Positions 1 through 7,111 of a stretch of 9,538 nucleotides of DNA are shown here, one piece after another. The translations under genes were made by a program, and so were the position numbers. Within the stretch, counting starts at the first letter, position 1. The number at the start of each line of letters is the position of its first letter. Below the pieces are notes generated by a model. That model searched no databases, was not told the DNA's origin, and was given only the letters and a program-made list of their open reading frames with translations. Source of the stretch: Paracoccaceae bacterium (GTDB lineage Bacteria > Pseudomonadota > Alphaproteobacteria > Rhodobacterales > Rhodobacteraceae); NCBI GenBank assembly GCA_016765235.1, contig JAESQH010000058.1:7862-17399 (forward strand). The letters run 5' to 3'.

Positions 1-1380
1 ATCAGCCGTTGCTTTGCGAATTTCGATCGCCTCCATATGCGTTTGATACGCGTCCAACCGCTTGGCAATCTCGGCGGTCACAGCCGCCTCGGCCTCACCA
101 TATTCTCCACCTTCAGGCACAACCTCGCCAAATTTAGAACGGCAAAACTTCGTCACACGGCTAACAAAATTCCCCAGCACATCGGCCAAATCTTTGTTAA
201 CGCCGCCCTGAAAACTCTCCCACGTAAAATCACTATCCGAGCTTTCCGGCGCATTGCTAAGCAGCCACCAGCGCCAATAATCGCTCGGCATCACCTCCAG
301 CGCCTGATTCATAAATATCCCACGCCCTTGCGAGGTGGAAAATTTGCCGCCCTCATACGTCAGCCAATTATAAGACTTGATGAAATCCACCAGCTTCCAA
401 GGCTCGCCAGACCCCATTATCGTCGCCGGAAAAGACAGCGTATGGAACGGCACATTATCCTTGCCCATGAACTGCACATAATGCACATCATCCGCGCCCT
501 TATCCGTGCGCCACCAGCTTTCCCAGGCCGCGTCACCCAAACCGTTCGCATCGGCCCATTCTGCTGCCGCCGCGATGTATTCAATCGGCGCATCGAACCA
601 GACATAGAAGACCTTGCCCTCCATCCCCGACCACGGAGCGCCCTCGTATTGCACCGGAACACCCCAGTCCAGATCGCGCGTAATCCCGCGATCCCGCAGC
701 CCGTCACCATCATGCAACCATTTCTTCGCAATCGAGGTCGTCAGTATCGGCCAGCCTACCTGCCGGTCAATCCACGCATCCAGATCATCCCGCATCGCAG
801 ATTGGCGAAGGTACAAATGCTTGGTTTCGCGCACCTCCAGATCGGTAGATCCAGAAATCGCCGACCGAGGATTAATCAAATCCGTCGGATCCAACTGTTT
901 TGTGCAATTCTCGCACTGATCGCCGCGCGCATTCTCAAACCCGCAGTTCGGGCACGTCCCTTCAATATATCGATCAGGCAAATACCGCCCGTCCGTATTT
1001 GAATAAACCTGCTTCTCCGACACTTCCTCGATCAACCCGTTATCGGCCAGCTTGCCCGCCAGATGCTGGGTCAACACACGATTGCGCTCGGAACTGGAGC
1101 GCCCGAAATAGTCAAAAGACAACCGGAAACCGTCCGCTATATCCTTTTGAACCTGCCACATATCCGCACAAAATTCCGCCACAGGAACACCCGCTTTGGC
1201 CGCCGCCAATTCCGCAGGCGTGCCATGTTCATCCGTTGCACAAATGAACATAACCTCATGCCCCCGCGCCCGCATAAACCGCGCGTAAGCGTCAGATGGC
1301 AGCTGGCTCCCCACCAAATTTCCGAGGTGTTTGATACCGTTAATATACGGCAGCGCCGAAGTGATAAGAATACGAGACAT
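1..1380 (-). CDS. metG: Methionine--tRNA ligase (MetRS), C-terminus cut off by the window edge
   Basis: Cytoplasmic class I aminoacyl-tRNA synthetase that charges tRNA-Met using ATP. The frame opens at the ATG in 1378-1380 and stays open to base 1, so 460 residues are visible. Family members of this type are about 570 residues, so roughly the last 110 (end of the anticodon-binding domain) lie outside. The N-terminus reads MSRILITSALPYINGIKHLG and contains the HIGH-type motif as HLGN (residues 18-21). It is followed by CATDEHGTPAE, typical of MetRS. A zinc knuckle has Cys143, Cys146, Cys156 and Cys159 (C-x2-C-x9-C-x2-C). The KMSKS loop is KFSTS (346-350), the variant usual in alphaproteobacterial MetRS, followed by QGRGIF. 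An AAGGG ribosome-binding site lies 6 nt before the ATG. The gene is codirectional with the amidotransferase upstream, separated by 97 bp that hold a palindromic repeat. No lesions are visible. Confidence 0.97.
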   Translation of the reverse strand, partial: MSRILITSALPYINGIKHLGNLVGSQLPSDAYARFMRARGHEVMFICATDEHGTPAELAAAKAGVPVAEFCADMWQVQKDIADGFRLSFDYFGRSSSERNRVLTQHLAGKLADNGLIEEVSEKQVYSNTDGRYLPDRYIEGTCPNCGFENARGDQCENCTKQLDPTDLINPRSAISGSTDLEVRETKHLYLRQSAMRDDLDAWIDRQVGWPILTTSIAKKWLHDGDGLRDRGITRDLDWGVPVQYEGAPWSGMEGKVFYVWFDAPIEYIAAAAEWADANGLGDAAWESWWRTDKGADDVHYVQFMGKDNVPFHTLSFPATIMGSGEPWKLVDFIKSYNWLTYEGGKFSTSQGRGIFMNQALEVMPSDYWRWWLLSNAPESSDSDFTWESFQGGVNKDLADVLGNFVSRVTKFCRSKFGEVVPEGGEYGEAEAAVTAEIAKRLDAYQTHMEAIEIRKATAD

Positions 1381-1447
1381 GAGTTACCCTTTGTAGATGT
1401 TAAAATCCGTTTACCGCATGGATCAACGAAGGGCTAGGGGGATTCCT

Positions 1448-1472
1448 GTAGGGTGTGCGGTCCCCGCGCACC
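1448..1472. repeat. 25-bp palindromic intergenic repeat, copy 1
   Basis: This 25-bp sequence begins GTAGGGTGTGCGG and is identical to 3406-3430, in the same orientation. Its core folds as a 9-bp stem (GGTGTGCGG against CCGCGCACC, one G-T wobble) with a TCC loop. It lies between metG and the amidotransferase stop. No T-run follows the stem on either strand, so it resembles a REP-type dispersed palindrome more than an intrinsic terminator. In both copies a CCGCCC/CGCCCCTCAA-like sequence follows, so the real unit may be longer. Confidence 0.75.
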
Positions 1473-1477
1473 GCCCC

Positions 1478-2167
1478 TCAAGCAACCAAAAACGCCGCCG
1501 CCCAATCTGCAAACAACGCACCATCAGCCCCCGCTTTGATTTCCTGCCGCGCTAAGGCCGCACTCTCGTCACTGATATGTTCCGAAATCTGATCGACATA
1601 CCGATGCATATACTCCGCCGAAAACTCCGGATGAAACTGCACTGTCATCAAGTGCCGCCTCTTCGCCATCATCGCAATCGGGCAAGCAGGATGGGAGGCC
1701 ACCACCTCCAACCCATCTAGCACTTCAACTACTTGCTGGATATTCCCGCTAAACAATCGCAACGATTCTGCGGCTGGCTGCATCCAGTCTTTTGGCGACG
1801 TCACACGGATTTCCGGCGCCCCCAAAACAATATCCCGATGCTCAACCCGGCAACCCAAAGCCATCGCGACAGCCTGATGCCCAAAGCAAACCGCGAACAT
1901 TTTAGTCTGCACGCGATCCATTTCCCGAATATGCGCGAACAGCGTTTCAATCCACGCAGCATCATCGGTAACAAACGCCGACGATCCGGTAATTACAACC
2001 GCATCGAACACAGTAGGGTCATCGGGAAACACCCCGTCCACCACATCAAAATGCGTGAACCGCGCGCCCAATATCCGAGGCCGCAACATATCCTCGAACA
2101 TCCGCCCGTAATGGTCCCCGGACGGGGCGGTATCCGTAGGATTAGTATTAAAAATCGCAATCCGCAT
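1478..2167 (-). CDS. Class I (type 1) glutamine amidotransferase domain protein
   Basis: A stand-alone 229-residue glutamine amidotransferase of the GuaA-N/GATase class I type, which hydrolyses glutamine (or a gamma-glutamyl compound) to release ammonia. The nucleophile elbow is AVCFGHQ with Cys94. The rest of the triad is His179 and Glu181 in VQFHPEF. VITGSSAFVTDD (58-69) matches the oxyanion-strand region. There is no synthetase domain and no partner synthase in the window, so the acceptor substrate cannot be assigned; homologues are often annotated 'GMP synthase-like'. The ATG at 2165-2167 fits the natural N-terminus MRIAIFNTNP. The ribosome-binding site is weak: AGGGC sits unusually far upstream. 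The 5' flank is a diverged duplicate of the sequence at 3340-3512. The gene lies downstream of the permease and upstream of metG, all on the minus strand. Confidence 0.9.
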   Translation of the reverse strand: MRIAIFNTNPTDTAPSGDHYGRMFEDMLRPRILGARFTHFDVVDGVFPDDPTVFDAVVITGSSAFVTDDAAWIETLFAHIREMDRVQTKMFAVCFGHQAVAMALGCRVEHRDIVLGAPEIRVTSPKDWMQPAAESLRLFSGNIQQVVEVLDGLEVVASHPACPIAMMAKRRHLMTVQFHPEFSAEYMHRYVDQISEHISDESAALARQEIKAGADGALFADWAAAFLVA

Positions 2168-2279
2168 GTTCAGGTAATGCCCTAAAAGGAGGTCTTACCC
2201 CGACTACCCCAACCCGCCGCCAAGAACCAGCCAAAACCCCGCGCCCTCCGCTCCTGTTATCCTAGGGCTAGCCCATAAG
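2162..2279 (-). repeat. Diverged direct repeat, copy A (amidotransferase 5' region)
   Basis: Read on the minus strand, this stretch shares ordered blocks with 3340-3512: GGATAAC, GGAGGGCG-like, CGGGGTTTTGG, GGGTTGGGGT, CCTTTT, and AGGGC(A/G)TTA(C/T)CTGAACATGCGG, which spans the amidotransferase start codon. Similarity stops just inside the coding sequence, after ATGCGG. At its other end the copy holds the palindrome GGGCTAGCCC and overlaps the last codons and TAG stop of the permease. The blocks were aligned by eye, so the boundaries are approximate. Confidence 0.6.
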
Positions 2280-3215
2280 ACCGCGCCGAAAACGCGGATC
2301 GAACACCGCCAAAATAACGTCTGTTACAAAGTTCAAGCCAATAACCGATGCGGCCAATAAAAACAGAATTGATGCGGCAAGGTATTGATCGTTTGACCGC
2401 ACAAGTGATTGCAACAACAGTGCGCCTGCATCGGTTAGGGAAAAAATCAGGGCAACGATGGGCAATTCGTTAAATATTCGGTTGAGGTCGAACCCTAGAG
2501 AATTCACCAGTGGGCCAAAGGCATGGCGCGCCGGATAACGCCAGAGTAAACGAGCTTCAGACAATCCCCGCGCCCGCGCAGCGGTAACGTAAAGTTTGCT
2601 GTATTCATCAGATATCAGGGCGCGCACGGTTTGCAATGCAATTGCGGTCGACGACCACCCCAAAACGATCACCGGAATCCACGCCTTCGAAGCAAAATCT
2701 ACGAATTTTGCGAAAGACCACGGGGCATCCCGGAATTCGCTACTAAACAAACCCGTGGGTGTATTGCCGAAGAATACAGCCCACGTCACAATGATTATTA
2801 GTGCGAACAGGAAGTTCGGTATCGCCAATCCAAGATAGGAAAAAAACCGGAGGAACCCATTCAACGCGGGCCTCTTGGCAATGGCCGAGTAGATACCAAC
2901 GGGTATTGCAACGAGGTATGACAACAACAATGCTGACAAACATAGCCCGAGTGATATCAAAAACTTTGTTCCCAATAGTATACTGATTTTTGTACCCAAG
3001 ACGCAGGATACGCCAAAATCACCTCGAAAAAACACACCCGTCACCCAGTTCACCCAGCGAATGATGTAGTGATCGTTCAAAGGGATGTAGTCAGCGCACC
3101 GTATGGACCGAAACGGGCCTAGCTCCATAAAAGTGAATAAAATAAAGGTCACCAAGAGTAGCGAGATAACTGCTAAAATAAATCGCATGCTCACGAAACG
3201 AATAAACTGCATCAT
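2268..3215 (-). CDS. ABC transporter permease, DppB/OppB (peptide) type, orphan
   Basis: Inner-membrane permease subunit of a peptide/nickel-type ABC importer, 315 residues. The ATG at 3213-3215 is preferred because GGAGGTGG lies 8 nt upstream; the in-frame TTG further up overlaps that site. An N-terminal membrane segment (about 11-31) is followed by a periplasmic stretch with the family's RGDFGVS (64-70). Further hydrophobic segments lie at about 85-112, 122-148, 178-198, 245-265 and 277-304. The cytoplasmic EAA loop that contacts the ATPase is clear at about 207-238 (LYVTAARARGLSEARLLWRY). The C-terminus has the usual DPRFRRG. Neither the second permease, the ATPases nor the binding protein is present, which is unusual because these subunits are normally encoded together. 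The gene is intact, so it may work with subunits encoded elsewhere or be a relic. The specific solute is unknown. Confidence 0.88.
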   Translation of the reverse strand: MMQFIRFVSMRFILAVISLLLVTFILFTFMELGPFRSIRCADYIPLNDHYIIRWVNWVTGVFFRGDFGVSCVLGTKISILLGTKFLISLGLCLSALLLSYLVAIPVGIYSAIAKRPALNGFLRFFSYLGLAIPNFLFALIIIVTWAVFFGNTPTGLFSSEFRDAPWSFAKFVDFASKAWIPVIVLGWSSTAIALQTVRALISDEYSKLYVTAARARGLSEARLLWRYPARHAFGPLVNSLGFDLNRIFNELPIVALIFSLTDAGALLLQSLVRSNDQYLAASILFLLAASVIGLNFVTDVILAVFDPRFRRGLMG

Positions 3216-3339
3216 TATTGCCACCTCCAAAATTTAACGAAGTAGTCCGATGTATCTCGCCACAATCGCGCAATCAGAGCGCCCATTTATGATGCTACCA
3301 CTTTCTGGCCACGCCCAGTAATCTTTCTGTTTTAGATGA

Positions 3340-3512
3340 CCGCATGTTCAGATAACGCCCTTCAAAAAAGGCCAAACGCCGCCCACCCCAACCCACCAAA
3401 ACCCCGTAGGGTGTGCGGTCCCCGCGCACCATCCGCCCTCAATCGAGAAGGTTGCGCTAAACCTTGTGTAATCTCTCCCACACCCGTTATCCTCGGGTTT
3501 ATACCCAATAAG
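3340..3512 (-). repeat. Diverged direct repeat, copy B
   Basis: Same orientation and block order as 2162-2279. On the minus strand it runs from GGGTATAAACCCGAGGATAA, through CGGGGTTTTGG and GGGTTGGGGT, to AAGGGCGTTATCTGAACATG. It is longer than copy A mainly because extra sequence including the 25-bp palindrome (3406-3430) sits between the GGATAAC and CGGGGTTTTGG blocks. The start codon at 3343-3345 leads only into a 16-codon ORF. Confidence 0.6.
3406..3430. repeat. 25-bp palindromic intergenic repeat, copy 2
   Basis: Exact 25-bp match to 1448-1472 in the same orientation, with the same 9-bp stem and TCC loop. It lies inside the longer direct repeat at a point where the other copy has no equivalent, consistent with insertion of a small palindromic unit after the duplication, or loss from the other copy. 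Confidence 0.75.
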
Positions 3513-3720
3513 CCAACAATAAGACTGTCGGTGTAAGCCCGCTTTGAGCCCATAGTGATCAAGGCTAAGCGCCTGTCTTTACATAATATGGGCTTTGTGG
3601 AAACAGTGGACAAGAATTGAGTTTGCCTCAGTTCCATGAGAGACAAGCAATTAGACAAGACAGCCAGGCATTCGGGATTGTATTGATTTTGACCAAAAGA
3701 AAAGATGATTGGAGACCGCA

Positions 3721-4758
3721 ATGACCAAATACAGCTTTCTGGATGACTACAGCGAAGGTGCTCACCCTAATATTCTTAAAGCGCTGTCAGATACTAATAT
3801 GGTCCAGCAGACAGCCTACGGTGATGATGCATACTCGCAGGAGGCTCGTGATTTACTTCGCCAGCATATGGGCGAGAGCAATCCCGATATCTGGTTTGTT
3901 GCCAGTGGAACGCTTGCCAACATTCTGGCGATTTCCAGTGCGCTTCGATCACATGAAGCTGTCGTTGCCGCTGCTTCAGGGCATATCGTTGTCCGCGAAA
4001 CAGGCGCGATAGAGGCCACCGGACATAAGATTATCAACGTTCCACCCATTCACGGCAAGCTGACACCCAAAAGTATAACCGCAGCACTGGATGCCAACGC
4101 TCATTTTCCCCACATGGCCAAGCCACGTCTTGTCTATATATCCAACGCAACTGAGGTCGGAACGGTTTACACAAAGTCAGAACTGGTAGCTCTTTCGAAA
4201 CTCTGTAAAGCGCGCGGCCTATTGTTGTTACTCGATGGCGCAAGGCTGGGCGCGGCATTGTCCGCTGACAAAAACGACCTGACCCTCGAAGACATTGCTG
4301 ATCTTACGGACATCTTTTGGATGGGTGGCACAAAGGTTGGCGCGCTGTTTGGCGAGGCTATCGTCATTCCCAACCCAAAGCTGCGCGAGGAGTTCAATTT
4401 CCACATCAAACAACGCGATGCATTGCTGGCAAAGGGACGTATCTTGGGTCTTCAATTCCGCGAACTGTTCCGTGACGGGCTCTACTTCGACTTGGCTCGA
4501 CACTCGAACGACATGGCGCGTCGGTTGTCCGATGGCATAACAAAAGCAGGATATAGTTTTGTTCCAGAAACTGAAACCAATCAGCTGTTCCCGATATTAC
4601 CGGACGATTTGATTGACCATTTGAAAGGTCATTTCGATTTTTATGTCTGGGAGCCGTTCGATGCCTCAAGTTCAGTAACGCGACTGGTCACTTCGTGGGC
4701 AACTGACGAAGAACGCGTCGATGAATTTGTCTCTGAGGTACAAAAGTTTACGTCGTGA
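3721..4758 (+). CDS. Threonine aldolase family protein (low-specificity L-threonine aldolase type)
   Basis: A 345-residue PLP enzyme of fold type I in the threonine aldolase/beta-eliminating lyase family, expected to cleave threonine or allo-threonine to glycine and acetaldehyde. The N-terminus FLDDYSEGAHP matches the family opening in which D(D/N)Y-S-G-HP is conserved. ASGT (61-64) binds the cofactor phosphate. His88 in SGHIVVRETGA is the likely ring-stacking residue. DGARLGAAL (172-180) contains the Asp that contacts the PLP pyridine nitrogen. GGTKVGALFGEA has the Schiff-base Lys205. The ATG at 3721 is chosen because GGAG lies 6 nt upstream; the TTG 12 bases earlier overlaps that site. The gene stands alone on the plus strand, opposite to its left and right neighbours, with an IS30 element starting 31 bp after its stop. 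Exact substrate (threonine, beta-hydroxy amino acids) cannot be told from sequence. Confidence 0.9.
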   Translation: MTKYSFLDDYSEGAHPNILKALSDTNMVQQTAYGDDAYSQEARDLLRQHMGESNPDIWFVASGTLANILAISSALRSHEAVVAAASGHIVVRETGAIEATGHKIINVPPIHGKLTPKSITAALDANAHFPHMAKPRLVYISNATEVGTVYTKSELVALSKLCKARGLLLLLDGARLGAALSADKNDLTLEDIADLTDIFWMGGTKVGALFGEAIVIPNPKLREEFNFHIKQRDALLAKGRILGLQFRELFRDGLYFDLARHSNDMARRLSDGITKAGYSFVPETETNQLFPILPDDLIDHLKGHFDFYVWEPFDASSSVTRLVTSWATDEERVDEFVSEVQKFTS

Positions 4759-4789
4759 ATTCTTCGCTGCATGAACGGCAGGTTTGTCC

Positions 4790-4816
4790 GGTGGGTTCAA
4801 CGGGTGGACGCAACAC
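4790..4816 (+). repeat. IS30 left inverted repeat (IRL)
   Basis: Starts GGTGGGTTCAAC and ends GCAACAC. It pairs with the inverse of 6031-6057 (22 of 27 identical); the outer 12 bases differ at one position only, and the inner GCAACAC is identical. Confidence 0.85.
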
Positions 4817-4848
4817 TTTAATCTTTAAGCAAAGATGGAGTGTTAATC

Positions 4849-6050
4849 ATGAAGTATCGTCAACGTACGTTTTACACGGACAAACAGAAGTCCGAGATTT
4901 GGGATCGATGGCAGCGCGGAGAGTCGATGAGTTCAATCGGGCGCGGTTTTGACCGCGCGTCTTCATCGATTTATCCGCTGTTGGCCCGCACGGGTGGCAT
5001 ACCAAACACCCAATCGCAATAGATCCCGTTTAGCTTTAACACTTGCGGAACGCGAAGAGATATCCAGAGGTCTTTGTGCCAAGAAATCTCTGCGGTCAAT
5101 TGCGCAAACCTTGAAGCGTTCTGCGTCTACGATCTGCCGTGAAGTCAAACGTAATGGCGGTGTACGCCAGTATCGTGCTACGGCGTCTGACCAAGCGGCA
5201 TGGGATCGCGCTTTGCGTCCCAAGATTTGCAAGTTGGCTTGTCACCCTGACTTAAGCAAGGCAGTGTCGCGTAAGCTGCGCCGCAAGTGGTCGCCAGAAC
5301 AGATTTCTGGTTGGCTGAAACGTGCGTTTCCCAAGGAGCCTCACAAACAGGTGTCACATGAAACGATATATCGGAGTCTTTAAATACAGGCACGGGGCGT
5401 TCTGAAAAAGGAGCTTCTTGAACATCTGCGCGCTAAACGCACGATCCGTAGATCGAAGCATGCAAGCCTCAAGCGCAACGGCTTAGGACAAATCAAGAAT
5501 GCCGTGTCGATCAGCGAAAGACCCGCATCCGTCGAAGATCGCGCAGTTCCCGGGCACTGGGCTATCGGGGATTGCTGCGCATTCCCCTGTCGCCTGACAG
5601 GAGGGAGACTTGATTGGCGGCTCGAAGAACAGCTATATCGCAACGCTTGTTGAGAGACATTCGCGCTATGTGATGCTGGTGAAGGTTGCCAACAAAGACA
5701 CTGAAAGCGTTGTGTCTGCACTGATCAAACAATCGCACCGGTTGCCTCGCGAGCTCTATAAATCATTGACCTGGGATCGTGGCAAAGAACTGGCCGATCA
5801 TCCGCGCCTGACAATGGCGACCGACGTTGATGTATACTTTTGTGACCCGCAATCACCTTGGCAACGCGGATCAAACGAAAACACCAACAGGCTGCTTCGA
5901 CAGTATTTACCCCGTGGAACTGATCTATCTGTTCATTCCCAAGCAAAACTGAGCGCCATAGCACGCCAGCTGAACGAGAGGCCGCGAAAGACCTTGCAAT
6001 ATCAAACCCCAGCTGAGAAGTTCGCGGAGTGTGTTGCATCGATCAGTTGA
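4849..6050 (+). pseudogene. IS30-family transposase, disrupted by frameshift, stop and insertion
   Basis: A DDE transposase that would be about 386 residues if repaired. It starts at ATG 4849 with GGAG 8 nt upstream; the N-terminus is MKYRQRTFYTDKQKSEIW. Frame 1 carries the first DNA-binding segment to about TGGI, then the frame changes at roughly 5003-5030 (one extra base). Frame 2 carries the HTH segment (LAEREEISRGL to ICREVKRNGG) and the RRKWSPEQISGWL region up to HETIYRSL, where TAA at 5381-5383 stops it in frame; IQARGVLKKELL continues after it. At GHW an insertion of 40 bp shifts the frame again. Frame 3 then holds the catalytic core: Asp (5607-5609, in EGDLIGG), Asp (5775-5777, TWDRGKE) and Glu (5877-5879, SNENTNR), with DD(33)E spacing. 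The stop lies inside the right inverted repeat. The three lesions argue against programmed frameshifting. Confidence 0.9.
5562..5601 (+). other. 40-bp hairpin-bearing insertion inside the transposase
   Basis: Removing these 40 bases restores TGG-GAG-GGA-GAC, i.e. W-E-G-D, exactly as the family's GHWEGDLIGG motif requires, and rejoins the reading frame (40 = 3x13+1). Within it CCTGTC-GCCT-GACAGG forms a perfect 6-bp stem with 4-nt loop, and nearby CC and GG can lengthen it around one bulged A. I do not recognise the source. Junctions may shift by a base or two. Confidence 0.7.
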
Positions 6051-6057
6051 ATCCACC
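6031..6057 (-). repeat. IS30 right inverted repeat (IRR)
   Basis: Reads GTGTTGC at its inner end and GTTGAATCCACC at its outer end, the inverse of the left end with five mismatches. The transposase TGA (6048-6050) falls within it. Confidence 0.85.
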
Positions 6058-6168
6058 CCGCTCTGCTGCCTTTCGGCTAAATCATAATTCGTCCGTTCTA
6101 TACCGAACAACGACCCTATTTGCTCAACTAAAAATTACGCCGCTGTTCACATGCATTGTTCCAAAACG

Positions 6169-6189
6169 CCAAAAGGTTAACGCCTTTGG
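6169..6189 (-). terminator. Possible weak terminator after argF
   Basis: Directly after the argF stop, the minus strand can pair CCAAAGG with CCTTTTGG (one bulged T) across a CGTTAA loop, followed by GCGTTTTGG. The stem is short and A-T rich at the base and the T-run is only four, so it is a weak candidate. The rest of 6058-6190 shows no other feature. Confidence 0.35.
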
Positions 6190-6190
6190 A

Positions 6191-7111
6191 CTACTTCCCC
6201 AGACACCATCGCATGACCGCTTTTTGGGCGTGCAACCGGTTCTCGGCTTCATCGAAAATCACCGATTGCGGGCCATCCAAAACGGCCCCGGTGGCTTCCT
6301 GTTCACGGTAGGCTGGCAAGCAGTGCATGAACAGCGCATCGTCTTTGGCACCTGCCATAAGATGCTCGTTCACCTGATAAGGTTTCAACAAATTATGTTT
6401 GGCCGAAGCCTTATCATCATGCATCGAAACCCACGTATCCGCGACGATCAAATCCGCGCCTTGAACCGCCTTGTCAGCGTCTCGTTCAATGGTAATAGTG
6501 GACCCTTTGGACCGTGCGAAATATATAAATTCCTGTTCAGGATCAAGGCCTTCCGGCCCCGTGAAGGTCAAATCAAACCCGAATTGCCCCGCCGCATGCA
6601 AGAAGCTGGCGCAGACGTTATTACCGTCCCCGGTCCAGACAACTTTCTTGCCTTTGATCGGTCCGTGATGTTCTTCAAACGTCAAAACATCCGCCATAAT
6701 CTGGCAGGGATGCGTGCGGTCCGTCAGCCCGTTAATAACCGGAACCGTTGCATGTTCCGCCAGCTCCAACAGGGTGGATTCATCGAACGTGCGGATCATG
6801 ATCATATCCACATATCGGCTAAGTACCCTTGCAGTATCCGCAATACTTTCCCCGTGGCCCAACTGCATATCAGCCCCCGAAAGAACCAACGTTTGCCCAC
6901 CAAGTTGGCGCACCCCAACATCGAACGAAACCCTTGTTCTTGTTGAAGGTTTCTCGAATATCAACGCCACCAAATGGTTCGCCAAAGGCTGATCCGCGTC
7001 GGGTGTACCCTTGGGCAAACCCTTGCGCGCATCCTTCATTTTGCGCGCTTGATCAATCATCCTGCGCAGGTCGCTCGCGTCGGTTTTGTGGATATCCAGA
7101 AAGTGGTTCAT
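6191..7111 (-). CDS. argF: Ornithine carbamoyltransferase (anabolic OTCase)
   Basis: Cytoplasmic enzyme that joins carbamoyl phosphate and L-ornithine to give L-citrulline in arginine biosynthesis. The 306-residue length is normal. The carbamoyl-phosphate site is STRTR (56-60) within FEKPSTRTRVSFDVG, with HPCQ at 134-137. Ornithine-site motifs are DTWVSM (225-230) and HCLPA (263-267). The start ATG (7109-7111) overlaps the argD stop as ATGA, with GAGGGG 5 nt upstream, so the two genes are cotranscribed and probably translationally coupled. Pairing with argD favours the biosynthetic over the arginine-deiminase role. Downstream, the operon ends against the IS30 remnant, which points toward it. 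No unusual residues are seen. Confidence 0.97.
   Translation of the reverse strand: MNHFLDIHKTDASDLRRMIDQARKMKDARKGLPKGTPDADQPLANHLVALIFEKPSTRTRVSFDVGVRQLGGQTLVLSGADMQLGHGESIADTARVLSRYVDMIMIRTFDESTLLELAEHATVPVINGLTDRTHPCQIMADVLTFEEHHGPIKGKKVVWTGDGNNVCASFLHAAGQFGFDLTFTGPEGLDPEQEFIYFARSKGSTITIERDADKAVQGADLIVADTWVSMHDDKASAKHNLLKPYQVNEHLMAGAKDDALFMHCLPAYREQEATGAVLDGPQSVIFDEAENRLHAQKAVMRWCLGK

Larger units (their letters stand above)
3216..3720. other. 505-bp gap between permease and threonine aldolase
   Basis: No convincing gene. On the minus strand, 3295-3345 is a 16-codon ORF (MRSSKTERLLGVARKW) that starts at the duplicated ATGCGG of the repeat and has the same AAGGGC upstream context as the amidotransferase; it looks like a gene start left behind. 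3340-3512 is repeat copy B, with the 25-bp palindrome inside it. Bases 3513-3708 show nothing recognisable in either strand; they must carry the promoter of the plus-strand aldolase, but no clear -35/-10 pair stands out. Longer open frames here run through the palindrome and look fortuitous. Confidence 0.6.
4790..6057 (+). mobile_element. IS30-family insertion sequence, complete ends but inactive
   Basis: A 1268-bp element bounded by 27-bp imperfect inverted repeats that match at 22 of 27 positions, enclosing one broken IS30-type transposase. A CC dinucleotide lies directly outside both ends (4788-4789 and 6058-6059) and could be the short target duplication of this family, but two bases is weak evidence. 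It inserted between the threonine aldolase and the 3' side of argF. Three coding lesions make it unable to move by itself; the intact ends might still be used by a related transposase. Confidence 0.88.

Noticed and set aside
37..1002. Long open frame on the plus strand (321 codons)
   Set aside because: Antisense to metG, which has full MetRS motifs; the Arg/Pro/Ile-rich product matches no family and has no ribosome-binding site.
1733..2185. 150-codon open frame on the plus strand
   Set aside because: Antisense to the amidotransferase with its Cys-His-Glu triad; product low-complexity and unrecognised.
2183..2194. Perfect Shine-Dalgarno-like AAAAGGAGGT on the plus strand
   Set aside because: No ATG, GTG or TTG follows at a usable distance. 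On the minus strand it reads as an anti-Shine-Dalgarno-like ACCTCCTTTT in the amidotransferase leader, but the duplicate copy at 3340-3512 does not keep it.
3362..3721. 119-codon minus-strand open frame before the aldolase
   Set aside because: Runs through the 25-bp palindrome and the diverged repeat, has no family resemblance and overlaps the aldolase start.
4849..6050. Programmed ribosomal frameshifting in the transposase
   Set aside because: An in-frame TAA and a 40-bp insertion accompany the frame change, and no slippery heptamer is evident; decay explains all three.
6029..6946. 305-codon open frame on the plus strand
   Set aside because: Starts inside the IS30 right end and continues antisense to argF; not a plausible gene.
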